A DNA stretch of 64,000 bases from Mycolicibacterium komossense (GTDB lineage Bacteria > Actinomycetota > Actinomycetes > Mycobacteriales > Mycobacteriaceae), in the NCBI RefSeq assembly GCF_025822605.1, contig NZ_JACKTY010000028.1, forward strand, positions 479,264 to 543,263, written 5' to 3'. A program made the translations under genes and the position numbers. Position 1 is the stretch's first letter; every line of letters starts with the position of its first letter. The notes below the pieces were generated by a model that saw only the letters and a list, made by a program, of their open reading frames with translations, ran no database searches and was not told where the DNA came from. Below are positions 43,270 to 50,755 of this stretch, in pieces.

Positions 43270-43917
43270 ATGGCGAAGGCGAGCGGAGGCGAACCGCGGC
43301 AGCCGGACGGCGCGCCCGCGCTCGGTCCCGGCCGGGCCCGAGCGGAATCGCGCGGAAACAGTTTCATGAAATCGGCACTGGCGATCCTCGGCGAGACCGG
43401 TCGCACCGACTTCACGGTGCTCGAAGTGGTCGAGCGTTCCAAGACCTCGCTTCGGGCGTTCTACCAGCACTTCGCCACCAAGGACGAACTGCTGCTGGCG
43501 CTCATCGACAAGATCATGTCGGAATCCACCGAGCGGTGGCGGGCCGAGACATCGTCACTGACCGCGACCGACGCGCTGCGCCGGATCGTCCAACGGCTCA
43601 GCGCACCCGCGTCGTCGAGCACCCAAGAAGGCATCAACAGGGGCCTGACCTTCTACAACGACCACCTGCAAGAGACCAAGCCCCGCGAATTCGCCAGGGT
43701 GCTGGAGCCACTGCACGACCTCATTCGCGACATCCTGCGCCGGGGTATCGCCGACGGTTCCTTCCGTTCGAACATCGAGGTTGACACCGCTGCCGCGATC
43801 TTTATGCAGACCGCCCTCGGCGCGATGCGACTGCGGAACCTGAGCAGGGAACTGACCGGCGTAGAGATCGACAGCGACGCCATCTACGACTTCTGCGTCC
43901 ACGGCCTGGCCAGCTAG
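43270..43917 (+). CDS. TetR-family transcriptional regulator
   Basis: A protein of 215 residues. After a disordered Gly/Pro/Arg N-terminus of about 25 residues comes the DNA-binding domain (SRGNSFMKSALAILGETGRTDFTVLEVVERSKTSLRAFYQHFATKDELLLALIDKI, about 29-84), followed by a helical ligand domain. The start is ATG at 43270 with CAGGGG upstream. It is followed on the same strand by the amidohydrolase/acyl-CoA dehydrogenase cluster after a 149-base spacer that contains two similar palindromes, likely its operators. The ligand may be an acyl-CoA by analogy. Confidence 0.85.
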   Translation: MAKASGGEPRQPDGAPALGPGRARAESRGNSFMKSALAILGETGRTDFTVLEVVERSKTSLRAFYQHFATKDELLLALIDKIMSESTERWRAETSSLTATDALRRIVQRLSAPASSSTQEGINRGLTFYNDHLQETKPREFARVLEPLHDLIRDILRRGIADGSFRSNIEVDTAAAIFMQTALGAMRLRNLSRELTGVEIDSDAIYDFCVHGLAS

Positions 43918-43970
43918 AACGCCGCAAAAATTGCCCGGTGCGACCCCACTGTTTCCGCAGGTCCACGAGT

Positions 43971-43985
43971 GGTAACGTCATTACC
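43971..43985. promoter_or_regulatory. Candidate TetR operator 1
   Basis: GGTAACGTCATTACC, a near-perfect palindrome (one mismatch) 82 bases upstream of the amidohydrolase ATG and 54 bases after the TetR stop. Confidence 0.55.
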
Positions 43986-43993
43986 GTTACGGT

Positions 43994-44008
43994 GGTAACG
44001 TCGTTACC
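43994..44008. promoter_or_regulatory. Candidate TetR operator 2
   Basis: GGTAACGTCGTTACC, a perfect palindrome around a central T. It is 23 bases from copy 1, and another short palindrome CCGTTACGG lies between. The two sites together suggest a dimer pair upstream of the amidohydrolase gene. Confidence 0.6.
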
Positions 44009-44066
44009 AGCAGCGGCTTCAGTCACGTTTGAGCCGATGTTTCGCGCACGACTTCAGGAGGCAGAT

Positions 44067-45296
44067 ATGCCATCACGCGAACTGTCCTATCCGGTATTCG
44101 ACGCCGACAACCACTTCTATGAGCCCAAAGAGGCGCTGACCCAGTTCCTGCCCGAGCACCGCAAGGGCGTCATCGACTACATCGAGGTCCGCGGCCGGAC
44201 CAAGATCATGGTCCGCAACCAGGTCAGCGACTACATTCCCAACCCCACATTCGAAGTGGTCGCCCGCCCCGGCGCCCAGGAGGATTACTTCCGGCACGGC
44301 AGCGGCGGCAAAAGCTACCGCGAGGTGATGGGCAAGCCGATGAAGGCCATTCCGGCCTTCCGCGACCCGGCCGCTCGGCTCGAAGTCCTCGACAGTCTCG
44401 GCCTGGACTACACACTGATGTTCCCGACGCTGGCGTCCCTTGTCGAAGAACGACTCAAGGACGATCCCGATCTGATCCTGGACATCGTCCACGGCCTGAA
44501 CCAATGGATGTATGAGACCTGGCACTTCAACTACGAGAACCGAATCTTCTCCACCCCGGTCATCAACCTGGGCGACGTCGACCGCGCCCTCGAGGAACTC
44601 CAGTGGTGCCTGGAGCGCGACGCCAAGACCGTCCTGGTCCGGCCCGCACCGGTGCCCGGCTACCGCGGCAGTCGCTCGCTGGGATTGCCCGAATTCGATC
44701 CGTTCTGGGATGCCTGCGTCAAGGCCGGCATCCCGGTGTCGATGCACGCCTCCGACAGCGGGTACTCGAACTATCTCAACGACTGGGAGCCCGGCAGCGA
44801 GTTCAAGCCCTTCTCGCCCACCTCGTTCCGGATGGTCGCGATGGGCAAGCGTCCCATTGAGGACACCATGGCGGCGCTGGTCTGCCACGGCGCGCTGACC
44901 CGCAACCCGGACCTGCGCATCCTCTCGGTGGAGAACGGCGGGTCATGGGTGCCGTACCTCTTCTACCAATTCAAGGATGTCTACGCGAAAATGCCTGATC
45001 TGTTCCCCGAGGATCCGATCCAGGCGTTCAAACGTTGCGTCTACGTCGCGCCATTCTGGGAGGACAATTTCAAGGAGATGGGCGACCTGATCGGCATAGA
45101 CCACGTCATCTTCGGTTCGGACTGGCCGCACCCCGAGGGTCTTTCCGATCCCATCAATCTGGTCTCCGACCTGGAAGCACACGGACTCGACGAGGATGGT
45201 GTGCGCAAGGTGATGGGCGCCAACATGATCGATCTGTTCAAGGTGCCGAACCGGATCGTCCACAAGCCGGACGTGCCCGCGCTTGTCCTGGCCTGA
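44067..45296 (+). CDS. Amidohydrolase-2 family protein
   Basis: A protein of 409 residues in the metal-dependent TIM-barrel hydrolase/decarboxylase class (ACMSD-like). Metal-site segments are YPVFDADNHFYEP (about 9), PVSMHASDSGYSN (about 230), the catalytic region GGSWVPYLFYQF and FGSDWPHPEG (about 350). It probably cleaves or decarboxylates a ring-derived acid; substrate not known. TTCAGGAGGCAGAT fixes the start at 44067. It is the first gene of a cluster with two acyl-CoA dehydrogenases and an NTF2-like protein, the kind of set found in steroid or aromatic catabolism in mycobacteria. Confidence 0.85.
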   Translation: MPSRELSYPVFDADNHFYEPKEALTQFLPEHRKGVIDYIEVRGRTKIMVRNQVSDYIPNPTFEVVARPGAQEDYFRHGSGGKSYREVMGKPMKAIPAFRDPAARLEVLDSLGLDYTLMFPTLASLVEERLKDDPDLILDIVHGLNQWMYETWHFNYENRIFSTPVINLGDVDRALEELQWCLERDAKTVLVRPAPVPGYRGSRSLGLPEFDPFWDACVKAGIPVSMHASDSGYSNYLNDWEPGSEFKPFSPTSFRMVAMGKRPIEDTMAALVCHGALTRNPDLRILSVENGGSWVPYLFYQFKDVYAKMPDLFPEDPIQAFKRCVYVAPFWEDNFKEMGDLIGIDHVIFGSDWPHPEGLSDPINLVSDLEAHGLDEDGVRKVMGANMIDLFKVPNRIVHKPDVPALVLA

Positions 45297-45312
45297 TCCG
45301 AAGAATTCAGCC

Positions 45313-45353
45313 CTGCGAACGTGCGCGTCGGAATCCGCCGCGCACGTTCGCAG
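45313..45353 (+). terminator. Perfect 15-bp hairpin after the amidohydrolase gene
   Basis: CTGCGAACGTGCGCG (45313-45327) and CGCGCACGTTCGCAG (45339-45353) pair perfectly around 11 bases. It starts 17 bases after the stop. No T-run. It may terminate or separate the amidohydrolase from the acyl-CoA dehydrogenase genes. Confidence 0.65.
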
Positions 45354-45376
45354 CTTGAGAAAGCGAGCACGACACC

Positions 45377-46519
45377 GTGACTGAGGCCACCTCCCCGGAA
45401 CGACTGCTGTTCGCCTCCACCACGCAGGCGTTCCTGGAAAAGGAAATGCCACTCGGTCGTGTGCGCGAATTGCATGCGGCCGGAGTCGCTTTCGATCCCA
45501 ATTGGTGGCGCCGTGCCGCCGAGCTGGGCTGGGCGAGTCTACTGGTTCCCGATGAACTCGGCGGCGGCAGCGTGTCAGGCGACGGCGTGCAGGACGTGGC
45601 GCTGGTGGCCGAGCAGATCGGCAGAACCGTCGCCCCCGGTCCGTTGCACCCGGTCAGCACCGTGCTGGCCGGCCTCGTCGACGCGCGCACCGGCCCGGTG
45701 CACACAGGGCTCATCGAAGCTCTGATCGCCGGTGAGGCGGTGGCGACGTGGGCCGTGTACGAGCCGGGCCGAAGCTGGGCGCCGCTGACACCGGGGGTCA
45801 CCGCGACCCGCACCGCTAGCGGGTACCGCCTCGACGGCGTCAAGGATCGGGTCGAAGCCGGCGCCGAGAGCGCCGTGCTGCTGGTGGTCGCGGCACTCGA
45901 TGGCCAGCCGCTGCAGTTCCTGGTCGACACCGACGCCGCGGGTGTCAGGATCGATTCCCAAAAATCCATCGACCTGGTCAAGCGTTACGCCCGAGTGCAA
46001 TTCGATGCTGTCGAGGTCGACGACGCGGCAGTGGTAGGCACCGCCGAGACCACACCCGCTCTGATCTCCCGCCAAAGCCAGATCGCCCAGATCCTGCAGT
46101 GTGCCGAAGTCGTCGGCGTCCTGGAGGCGGTGTTCGACATGACTGTGCAATGGTCTCTCGACCGGCATTCGTTCGGTCGGCCGCTGGCGTCGTACCAGGC
46201 ACTGAAACACAAATTCGCCGACATGAAGATCTGGCTGGAGACCAGCCGGGCCACCGCCCGGGCCGCCGTCAACGCGGTCGCGGAACGCAGCACCGATGCG
46301 GACTTGTCGGCCAGCGTCGCCAAGTCCTACATCGGCGAGCACGCGCCCGGGATGTTGCAGCTCTGCATCCAACTGCACGGCGGTATCGGGGTCACATGGG
46401 AGCACGACCTGCATCTGTATCTGCGTCGAGTGTCGTTGTACCGCTCCCTGTTCGGCACGCCGGAAGAGCACAACCTGCGCGTGTATGCCATCACCAAGGC
46501 ACTGGAGGCCGCCTCATGA
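45377..46519 (+). CDS. Acyl-CoA dehydrogenase, first of a coupled pair
   Basis: A protein of 380 residues with a typical N-terminal helical domain (WWRRAAELGWASLLVPDELGGGSVS) and a C-terminal helical domain (WSLDRHSFGRPLASYQALKHKFADM, about 258; IQLHGGIGVTWEHDLHLYLRR, about 333). It introduces a double bond into an acyl-CoA using FAD. The start is GTG at 45377. Its stop overlaps the next acyl-CoA dehydrogenase start by four bases, as in mycobacterial heterotetrameric enzymes where each subunit alone is incomplete. I cannot identify a clear catalytic Glu in this chain. Substrate unknown. Confidence 0.85.
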   Translation: MTEATSPERLLFASTTQAFLEKEMPLGRVRELHAAGVAFDPNWWRRAAELGWASLLVPDELGGGSVSGDGVQDVALVAEQIGRTVAPGPLHPVSTVLAGLVDARTGPVHTGLIEALIAGEAVATWAVYEPGRSWAPLTPGVTATRTASGYRLDGVKDRVEAGAESAVLLVVAALDGQPLQFLVDTDAAGVRIDSQKSIDLVKRYARVQFDAVEVDDAAVVGTAETTPALISRQSQIAQILQCAEVVGVLEAVFDMTVQWSLDRHSFGRPLASYQALKHKFADMKIWLETSRATARAAVNAVAERSTDADLSASVAKSYIGEHAPGMLQLCIQLHGGIGVTWEHDLHLYLRRVSLYRSLFGTPEEHNLRVYAITKALEAAS

Positions 46520-47778
46520 CCGAAGTGACTGATCTCTCACGGGCACCGACTGACGTCGAGACCGTCGAGCAGTTCGCCGAGCGGGCACGCATCTGGCTGG
46601 CGGCGAATATGCCCGTCATCGACCCGGCGAATCGCCCGGACGCCGACCGTGGTGCCGATGCGCCCTGGCTGCGAGCACGTCAGCTGCAGAAGATGCTCTA
46701 CGCAGGCGGTTTTGCCGGTATCTGCTTTCCGCGCGAGTACGGCGGCTTGGGCCTGCCCTATGAGTACCAGAAGGCCTTCGACGCGGCCTCTCGCGGCTAC
46801 GAGCTACCGGTCATCCTCAACGTGCCAACGTTCACCATTTGCGCGGCAACGCTTTTGGATACCGGTAGCGAGGAGCAGAAGCGCCAGCGCATCGGCGCAG
46901 CTCTGCGCGGCGAGGAGATCCTGGTCCAGCTACTCTCCGAGCCCAGTGGTGGCTCCGACCTCGCCGGCGTGATCACCAGGGCCGACCGGCACGGAGACAA
47001 GTGGATCATCAATGGCGCAAAAACGTGGAGTACCAGTGCTTTTGCCGCCGACTACGGCCTGCTGCTGGCTCGCACCGATTGGGATGTACCCAAACACGAA
47101 GGCCTGACCATGTTCCTGGTGCCCATCAAGAGCCCGGGCATCACGATGCGTCGGATCAAACAGGTCGATGGCGGTGACGAATTCTGCGAGGAGTTCTTCG
47201 ACGACCTGGAGCTCGGTGACGATGCCGTCGTCGGAGCGGTCAACGACGGTTGGGCCGTCGCTTCCCGACAGCTGCACCACGAGCGTCGTGCGGTGGGCGG
47301 CGGCTCGGAATTCGCCAGTGGGATCGGCGCCGAAGGCGAAACCGACCAGCTCATCGATTACGTCGAATTGCTGGCGCGGACCGGTCAGGCCGATAGCGAA
47401 CGCGCACAGGAAATAGCCGGCCGTGCCCTGGTTCGGCGCCACGTGCAGGTCCAGCTGGTCGACCACGTGTTCCACTCCATGCAAGACGGGTCACTGCCGC
47501 CGGCCGCCGGGTCCATCATCCGCATCGCGCATGCCGAGACCGTCCAGTTCGAAATCGACACCGCCGTGGCCCTCACCGGCGGCGCAGGCGTCGTCGACGA
47601 TGGGACGGGCCTTTTCACCTACGTCAGCCGCTTCCTCTCCCGCCAGGCCGCGTCGCTCGGCGGCGGCACGACCGAGATCGCCCGCAATATCATCGGCGAG
47701 CGCATCCTGGGCTTCCCCAGGGAGCCGGCGGCCGACCGTGGTGTCCCGTTCAACCAGGTGAAACGCGGCCGCCAGTAG
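46516..47778 (+). CDS. Acyl-CoA dehydrogenase, second of a coupled pair
   Basis: A protein of 420 residues. It has the N-terminal domain FAGICFPREYGGLGLPYEYQKAF, the FAD/substrate segment LLSEPSGGSDLAGVITRADRHGDKWIINGAKTWSTSA (about 139-175) and the C-terminal LTGGAGVVDDGTGLFTYVSRFLSRQAASLGGGTTEIARNIIGERILGFPRE, which contains the GGTTEI FAD-contact motif. It is likely to form a complex with the preceding gene product (four-base overlap). Substrate could be a large acyl-CoA, e.g. a sterol or bile-acid side chain; that is inference from heteromeric relatives. Confidence 0.87.
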   Translation: MTEVTDLSRAPTDVETVEQFAERARIWLAANMPVIDPANRPDADRGADAPWLRARQLQKMLYAGGFAGICFPREYGGLGLPYEYQKAFDAASRGYELPVILNVPTFTICAATLLDTGSEEQKRQRIGAALRGEEILVQLLSEPSGGSDLAGVITRADRHGDKWIINGAKTWSTSAFAADYGLLLARTDWDVPKHEGLTMFLVPIKSPGITMRRIKQVDGGDEFCEEFFDDLELGDDAVVGAVNDGWAVASRQLHHERRAVGGGSEFASGIGAEGETDQLIDYVELLARTGQADSERAQEIAGRALVRRHVQVQLVDHVFHSMQDGSLPPAAGSIIRIAHAETVQFEIDTAVALTGGAGVVDDGTGLFTYVSRFLSRQAASLGGGTTEIARNIIGERILGFPREPAADRGVPFNQVKRGRQ

Positions 47779-47832
47779 ACACGAATCGCTACTGTGTTCA
47801 CTGCACACGGCAGTCGAACTTCAGGAGCATGC

Positions 47833-48264
47833 ATGAGCCAGCCCACGACCGACGTTTCCCCCGCACTCGCCGCATCGCAGGGCTCATGGAAGGCAGTGCA
47901 GTCGCACGACCGCGAAGCATGGCTCGCGCTGATGGCCGACGATGTGGTGATCGAGGACCCCATCGGCGAGGCGATCACCAATCCGGACGGTAACGGTGTG
48001 CGGGGCAAGGAGGCGGTCCGTGCCTTCTATGACACCAACATCGCCACCAACAATCTGCGGATCACCTGCGAGGAGACGTTCCCGTCCAGCTCCCCCAACG
48101 AAATCGCGCACATCCTGATCCTGCGCAGCGAATTCGAGGGCGGCCTGTCCAGCGAGGTCCGCGGAGTGTTCACCTACCGCGTCAACGACGCCGGTCAGAT
48201 CGCCAACATGCGCGGCTACTGGAACATGGACGTCATGACCTTCACCCAGGCATCGAAGGACTGA
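47833..48264 (+). CDS. NTF2-like / SnoaL-like protein
   Basis: A protein of 143 residues of the cystatin-like NTF2 superfamily: ASQGSWKAVQSHDREAWLALMADDVVIEDPIGEA, GKEAVRAFYDTNIATNNLRI, and VNDAGQIANMRGYWNMDVM. The fold hosts ketosteroid isomerases, dehydratases and hydrolases. AGGAG stands seven bases before the ATG at 47833. It is the last gene of the TetR-associated cluster, 54 bases behind the second acyl-CoA dehydrogenase, so an isomerase or hydratase step on the same substrate is plausible. Confidence 0.8.
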   Translation: MSQPTTDVSPALAASQGSWKAVQSHDREAWLALMADDVVIEDPIGEAITNPDGNGVRGKEAVRAFYDTNIATNNLRITCEETFPSSSPNEIAHILILRSEFEGGLSSEVRGVFTYRVNDAGQIANMRGYWNMDVMTFTQASKD

Positions 48265-48266
48265 CG

Positions 48267-49295
48267 CTAGAAAAGCGTGTCCTGCAGCGCCCCGGCGGAA
48301 GGGGCGATTGGGGCGTGCTCTTTGTCCGGTGGCCGCTGAGTGCGACGCCGGTCCCCCGTGAGGCCGTGAGCGCTCAGTAACGGCTGCACCCGTTCCCGCA
48401 GCGCGTTGCGGTAGCCAGGCGGCAGATAAGCACCCCGCCGATAGAGGTCCCGGTATGTGCCGACGAGTTCGGGGTGCGAGGCTCCCAGCCATGACATGAA
48501 CCAGCCTCGCGTCGAGCCGCGCAGATGCAGTCCGAACACCGTCGCTCCGGTGGCGCCCGCTGCGGCGATCTGACCCAGCAGCGTGTCGAGGTGTTCGACC
48601 GAATCGGTCAGGTGCGGCAAAACCGGTGCGACCATCACCTGGCAGTCGAGTCCGGCATCGCGGATCGCAGAGATCAGCGCGAGACGGGCCGACGGGGTCG
48701 GTGTCCCCGGTTCGACATCTCGGTGCAGCTGCGCATCGCCAACGGCGAGTGACACCGACACCGACACCGGCACCCGCCGTGCCGCATCCACCAGTTGCGG
48801 CAGATCTCTGCGCAACAGGGTGCCCTTGGTCAGAATCGACATCGGCGTACCCGAATCGACCAGGGCACCAATGATTCCCGGCATCAGCGCGTATCGACCC
48901 TCGGCCCGCTGGTATGGATCGGTATTGGTGCCCAGTGCGACGGTCTCACGCCGCCACGACGGCCGGCACACTTCTCGGCGCAGCACCTCGACGACGTTCG
49001 TCTTGACCACGATTTCGGTGTCAAAGTCGTTGCCGGAGTTCAGATCCAGGTATTCGTGCGTCGGCCTGGCGAAACAGTATCGACAGGCGTGTGAGCACCC
49101 GCGGTAACCGTTGACGGTGTAGCGAAACGGCAGCATCGAAGCATCCGGAACCTTGTTCAGTGCCGATTTGCACAGCACCTCATGGAAGGTGATGCCGTCG
49201 AACTGCGGGGTGCGGACACTGCGAACGAAACCGATCCGCTTCAGGCCGGGCAGCGCACCGTCGTCAACATCCACTCCCTGGGCAGCCCACCGCAT
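48267..49295 (-). CDS. Radical SAM protein (Rv2578c-like, SOS-associated)
   Basis: A protein of 342 residues. It carries the [4Fe-4S] motif [11 protein letters not shown] (Cys67, 71, 74) and the spore-photoproduct-lyase-like region [21 protein letters not shown]. The start ATG at 49295 gives [18 protein letters not shown], which matches the start I recall for Rv2578c. The gene has a LexA box a few bases upstream, so it is expected to be DNA-damage induced. There is no clear ribosome site, so the mRNA may be leaderless or nearly so. Function is not established; a DNA repair/modification role is suggested by its regulation. Confidence 0.87.
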   Translation of the reverse strand: MRWAAQGVDVDDGALPGLKRIGFVRSVRTPQFDGITFHEVLCKSALNKVPDASMLPFRYTVNGYRGCSHACRYCFARPTHEYLDLNSGNDFDTEIVVKTNVVEVLRREVCRPSWRRETVALGTNTDPYQRAEGRYALMPGIIGALVDSGTPMSILTKGTLLRRDLPQLVDAARRVPVSVSVSLAVGDAQLHRDVEPGTPTPSARLALISAIRDAGLDCQVMVAPVLPHLTDSVEHLDTLLGQIAAAGATGATVFGLHLRGSTRGWFMSWLGASHPELVGTYRDLYRRGAYLPPGYRNALRERVQPLLSAHGLTGDRRRTQRPPDKEHAPIAPSAGALQDTLF

Positions 49296-49302
49296 AGAGC
49301 AA

Positions 49303-49320
49303 TGCGAACATATGTTCGAT
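49303..49320 (-). promoter_or_regulatory. LexA (SOS) box upstream of the radical SAM gene
   Basis: TGCGAACATATGTTCGAT contains the 14-base perfect palindrome CGAACATATGTTCG (49305-49318), matching the mycobacterial SOS box TCGAAC-N4-GTTCGA except for one outer base. It ends seven bases before the ATG at 49295. Confidence 0.8.
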
Positions 49321-49446
49321 CCACTGTCAAGGATGCCCGGCGGATCCGCGAGTTTGGCCGCCCGCTTCCCCATCTATGGACTACGTGCTAAAATTTTTCA
49401 AGGATGCTTTCTGCATTCTCATTCAAGTGAAAGTAAGTACAAGAAT

Positions 49447-49650
49447 ATGACACAGGGAACTGTGAAATGGTTTAACGGCGAAAAGGGCTTCGGCTTCATC
49501 GCACCCGACGACGGCAGCGCGGATGTCTTCGTCCACTATTCTGAGATCCAGGGCAGCGGATTCCGTTCGCTCGAGGAGAACCAGCGGGTCGAGTTCCAGG
49601 TCGGCCAGGGCGCCAAGGGCCCCCAGGCAACTGGAGTCACCGCAGTCTGA
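49447..49650 (+). CDS. Cold-shock protein (CspA family)
   Basis: A protein of 67 residues, one OB-fold cold-shock domain that binds single-stranded RNA/DNA. It begins [23 protein letters not shown], with RNP1 KGFGFI (about 14-19) and RNP2 VFVHYSEI (about 29-36). The 150-base AT-rich leader from the divergent SOS spacer (AAAATTTTTC ... AAGTGAAAGTAAG) is unlike its neighbours and could host thermosensitive mRNA structure. It ends in a strong terminator. It is divergent from the radical SAM gene. Confidence 0.93.
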   Translation: MTQGTVKWFNGEKGFGFIAPDDGSADVFVHYSEIQGSGFRSLEENQRVEFQVGQGAKGPQATGVTAV

Positions 49651-49660
49651 GCTTCAAAAC

Positions 49661-49708
49661 CTATGGGCCGGCCGGGAATTCATTCCCAGTCGGCCCATAG
49701 GTCGTTTT
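49661..49708 (+). terminator. Rho-independent terminator of the cold-shock gene
   Basis: CTATGGGCCG (49661-49670) pairs with CGGCCCATAG (49691-49700), with further pairing CGGGAA/TTCCC inside, followed by GTCGTTTT. It starts ten bases after the stop. Confidence 0.85.
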
Positions 49709-49744
49709 GCAGCTAGTGAGGTGCGATTCGCACTGCGCACGCGG

Positions 49745-49772
49745 CCGAAGCCGAGCCTCAGCTCGGCTTCGG
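49745..49772 (-). terminator. Hairpin at the end of the 47-residue gene
   Basis: CCGAAGCCGAGC (49745-49756) and GCTCGGCTTCGG (49761-49772) pair perfectly in a 12-bp stem with a four-base loop. The stop codon of the 47-residue gene lies partly in the loop. Confidence 0.65.
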
Positions 49773-49901
49773 ACCCGCGTTCGGCGTGGTCGAGTTCGCA
49801 GAATCGGAGAAGAGCGACGTATTCACCGGGCGATCGACGATATCGCTCGACGAAATCGGCTCGTTGACGACGGGATGCGAAAAAAGGTTGCTGTCATCCA
49901 T
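49758..49901 (-). CDS. Unannotated 47-residue protein
   Basis: Not recognised. The frame runs from ATG at 49901 to TGA at 49758 and reads MDDSNLFSHPVVNEPISSSD, continuing to SDSANSTTPNAGPKPS. AAAGGAATT is placed nine bases before the ATG, a strong ribosome site. It is rich in Ser, Asn, Asp and Pro, with almost no Arg or Ala, unlike shadow frames here. It has no Cys, membrane segment or signal. It may be an intrinsically disordered regulator or a precursor peptide. It ends in a hairpin and is convergent with the cold-shock gene. Existence is likely; function unknown. Confidence 0.65.
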   Translation of the reverse strand: MDDSNLFSHPVVNEPISSSDIVDRPVNTSLFSDSANSTTPNAGPKPS

Positions 49902-50020
49902 AGATCAATTCCTTTGATTTAAAGGTATTCCAGACTTTTGAGCCCGCCTGGCCGGAAGTGCGACGAATTTTTCGCGTCGGGGCCGGCGGCACTAACACCT
50001 CGAGCTTACACCTGCCCCAC

Positions 50021-50065
50021 AAAAGAGGGCCGCCGCGGTGGACTGCGCGTCCCCCACGGCGGCCC
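50021..50065 (-). terminator. Rho-independent terminator of the exported-protein gene
   Basis: On the minus strand, a 9-bp GC stem (GGGCCGCCG 50027-50035 with CGGCGGCCC 50057-50065) is followed by TCTTTT. It is 47 bases after the stop at 50113. Confidence 0.75.
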
Positions 50066-50112
50066 GGATGGCCACTGAACTCAGCCCGACACTGCTGCGC
50101 GGGGCGGCCGTG

Positions 50113-50553
50113 TCACCACTGGCCGAGCTGGCACTGAAGGTTGTAGGGACCGTCCTGGGCCACTGCGATCTGCCCGTCGATGGCGATGTCGCAGTGCGGA
50201 TTCGGGGCAGCTTGGCCGCCGTGCGTCGTGCTGCTCACTGTGAGAATGGCCCACTGAGGATCCGCAAGCGTGGTGGTGAAGGTCCACGGCTGACCGGCCG
50301 TCAGATGAATCGGCTCCTGCTTGACGAAGGAGTACGCGTCGGCGTTGTAGGCCGCCTTGTTCGGAGGTTGTGACGTCAGATAGAAGAGCTGGAAGTCGGC
50401 GTCCCCCGCCGAGGTGAGGGTGTATGTCACCTGGTGGCCGGCCGGATCGGCCATCGCTGTGGCCTGGCTGGCTACACATCCCGCGGCGGCTACCAATGCT
50501 GCCGTACCGACGATTGCTCCGACTCTGCCCTTCGCATGTCCCATGTTCGTCAT
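50113..50553 (-). CDS. Exported protein, MmpS-like fold suspected
   Basis: A protein of 146 residues. A signal peptide (GRVGAIVGTAALVAAAGCVASQATAMA) likely ends near residue 35, before DPAG. The mature part, HQVTYTLTSAGDADFQLFYLTSQPP, then PWTFTTTLADPQWAILTVSSTTHGG and CDIAIDGQIAVAQDGPYNLQCQL, has a two-Cys beta-sandwich pattern like the extracellular domain of MmpS transport accessory proteins. It lacks an adjacent mmpL gene. ATG at 50553 (MTNMG) or 50544 could start it. A small gene at this place in M. tuberculosis (Rv2576c) may be the counterpart, from memory. Confidence 0.7.
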   Translation of the reverse strand: MTNMGHAKGRVGAIVGTAALVAAAGCVASQATAMADPAGHQVTYTLTSAGDADFQLFYLTSQPPNKAAYNADAYSFVKQEPIHLTAGQPWTFTTTLADPQWAILTVSSTTHGGQAAPNPHCDIAIDGQIAVAQDGPYNLQCQLGQW

Positions 50554-50650
50554 ATCCCTCGACGGTACCGGAGCGTTACATCCCCGTCTGCCGTGCCTGG
50601 GGCCGGCCCACCGGTCCACGGTGAACAGATCAGGGCAAAACCCATGGATT

Positions 50651-50684
50651 GCGCACCTCCGCAAACCGCGAAATCGGAGGGCGC
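50651..50684 (-). terminator. Candidate hairpin after hisS
   Basis: CCTCCG (50656-50661) and CGGAGG (50675-50680) pair, extended by GCGC/GCGC with one bulged base. It is located 72 bases beyond the hisS stop. The spacer shows nothing else. Confidence 0.45.
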
Positions 50685-50755
50685 ACCCGGCGTCCGGGCC
50701 ACCGCCGGCCGGGCCACCGCCGTTGGGACAGGCACCCAGTCGGCATTCAACGCGT

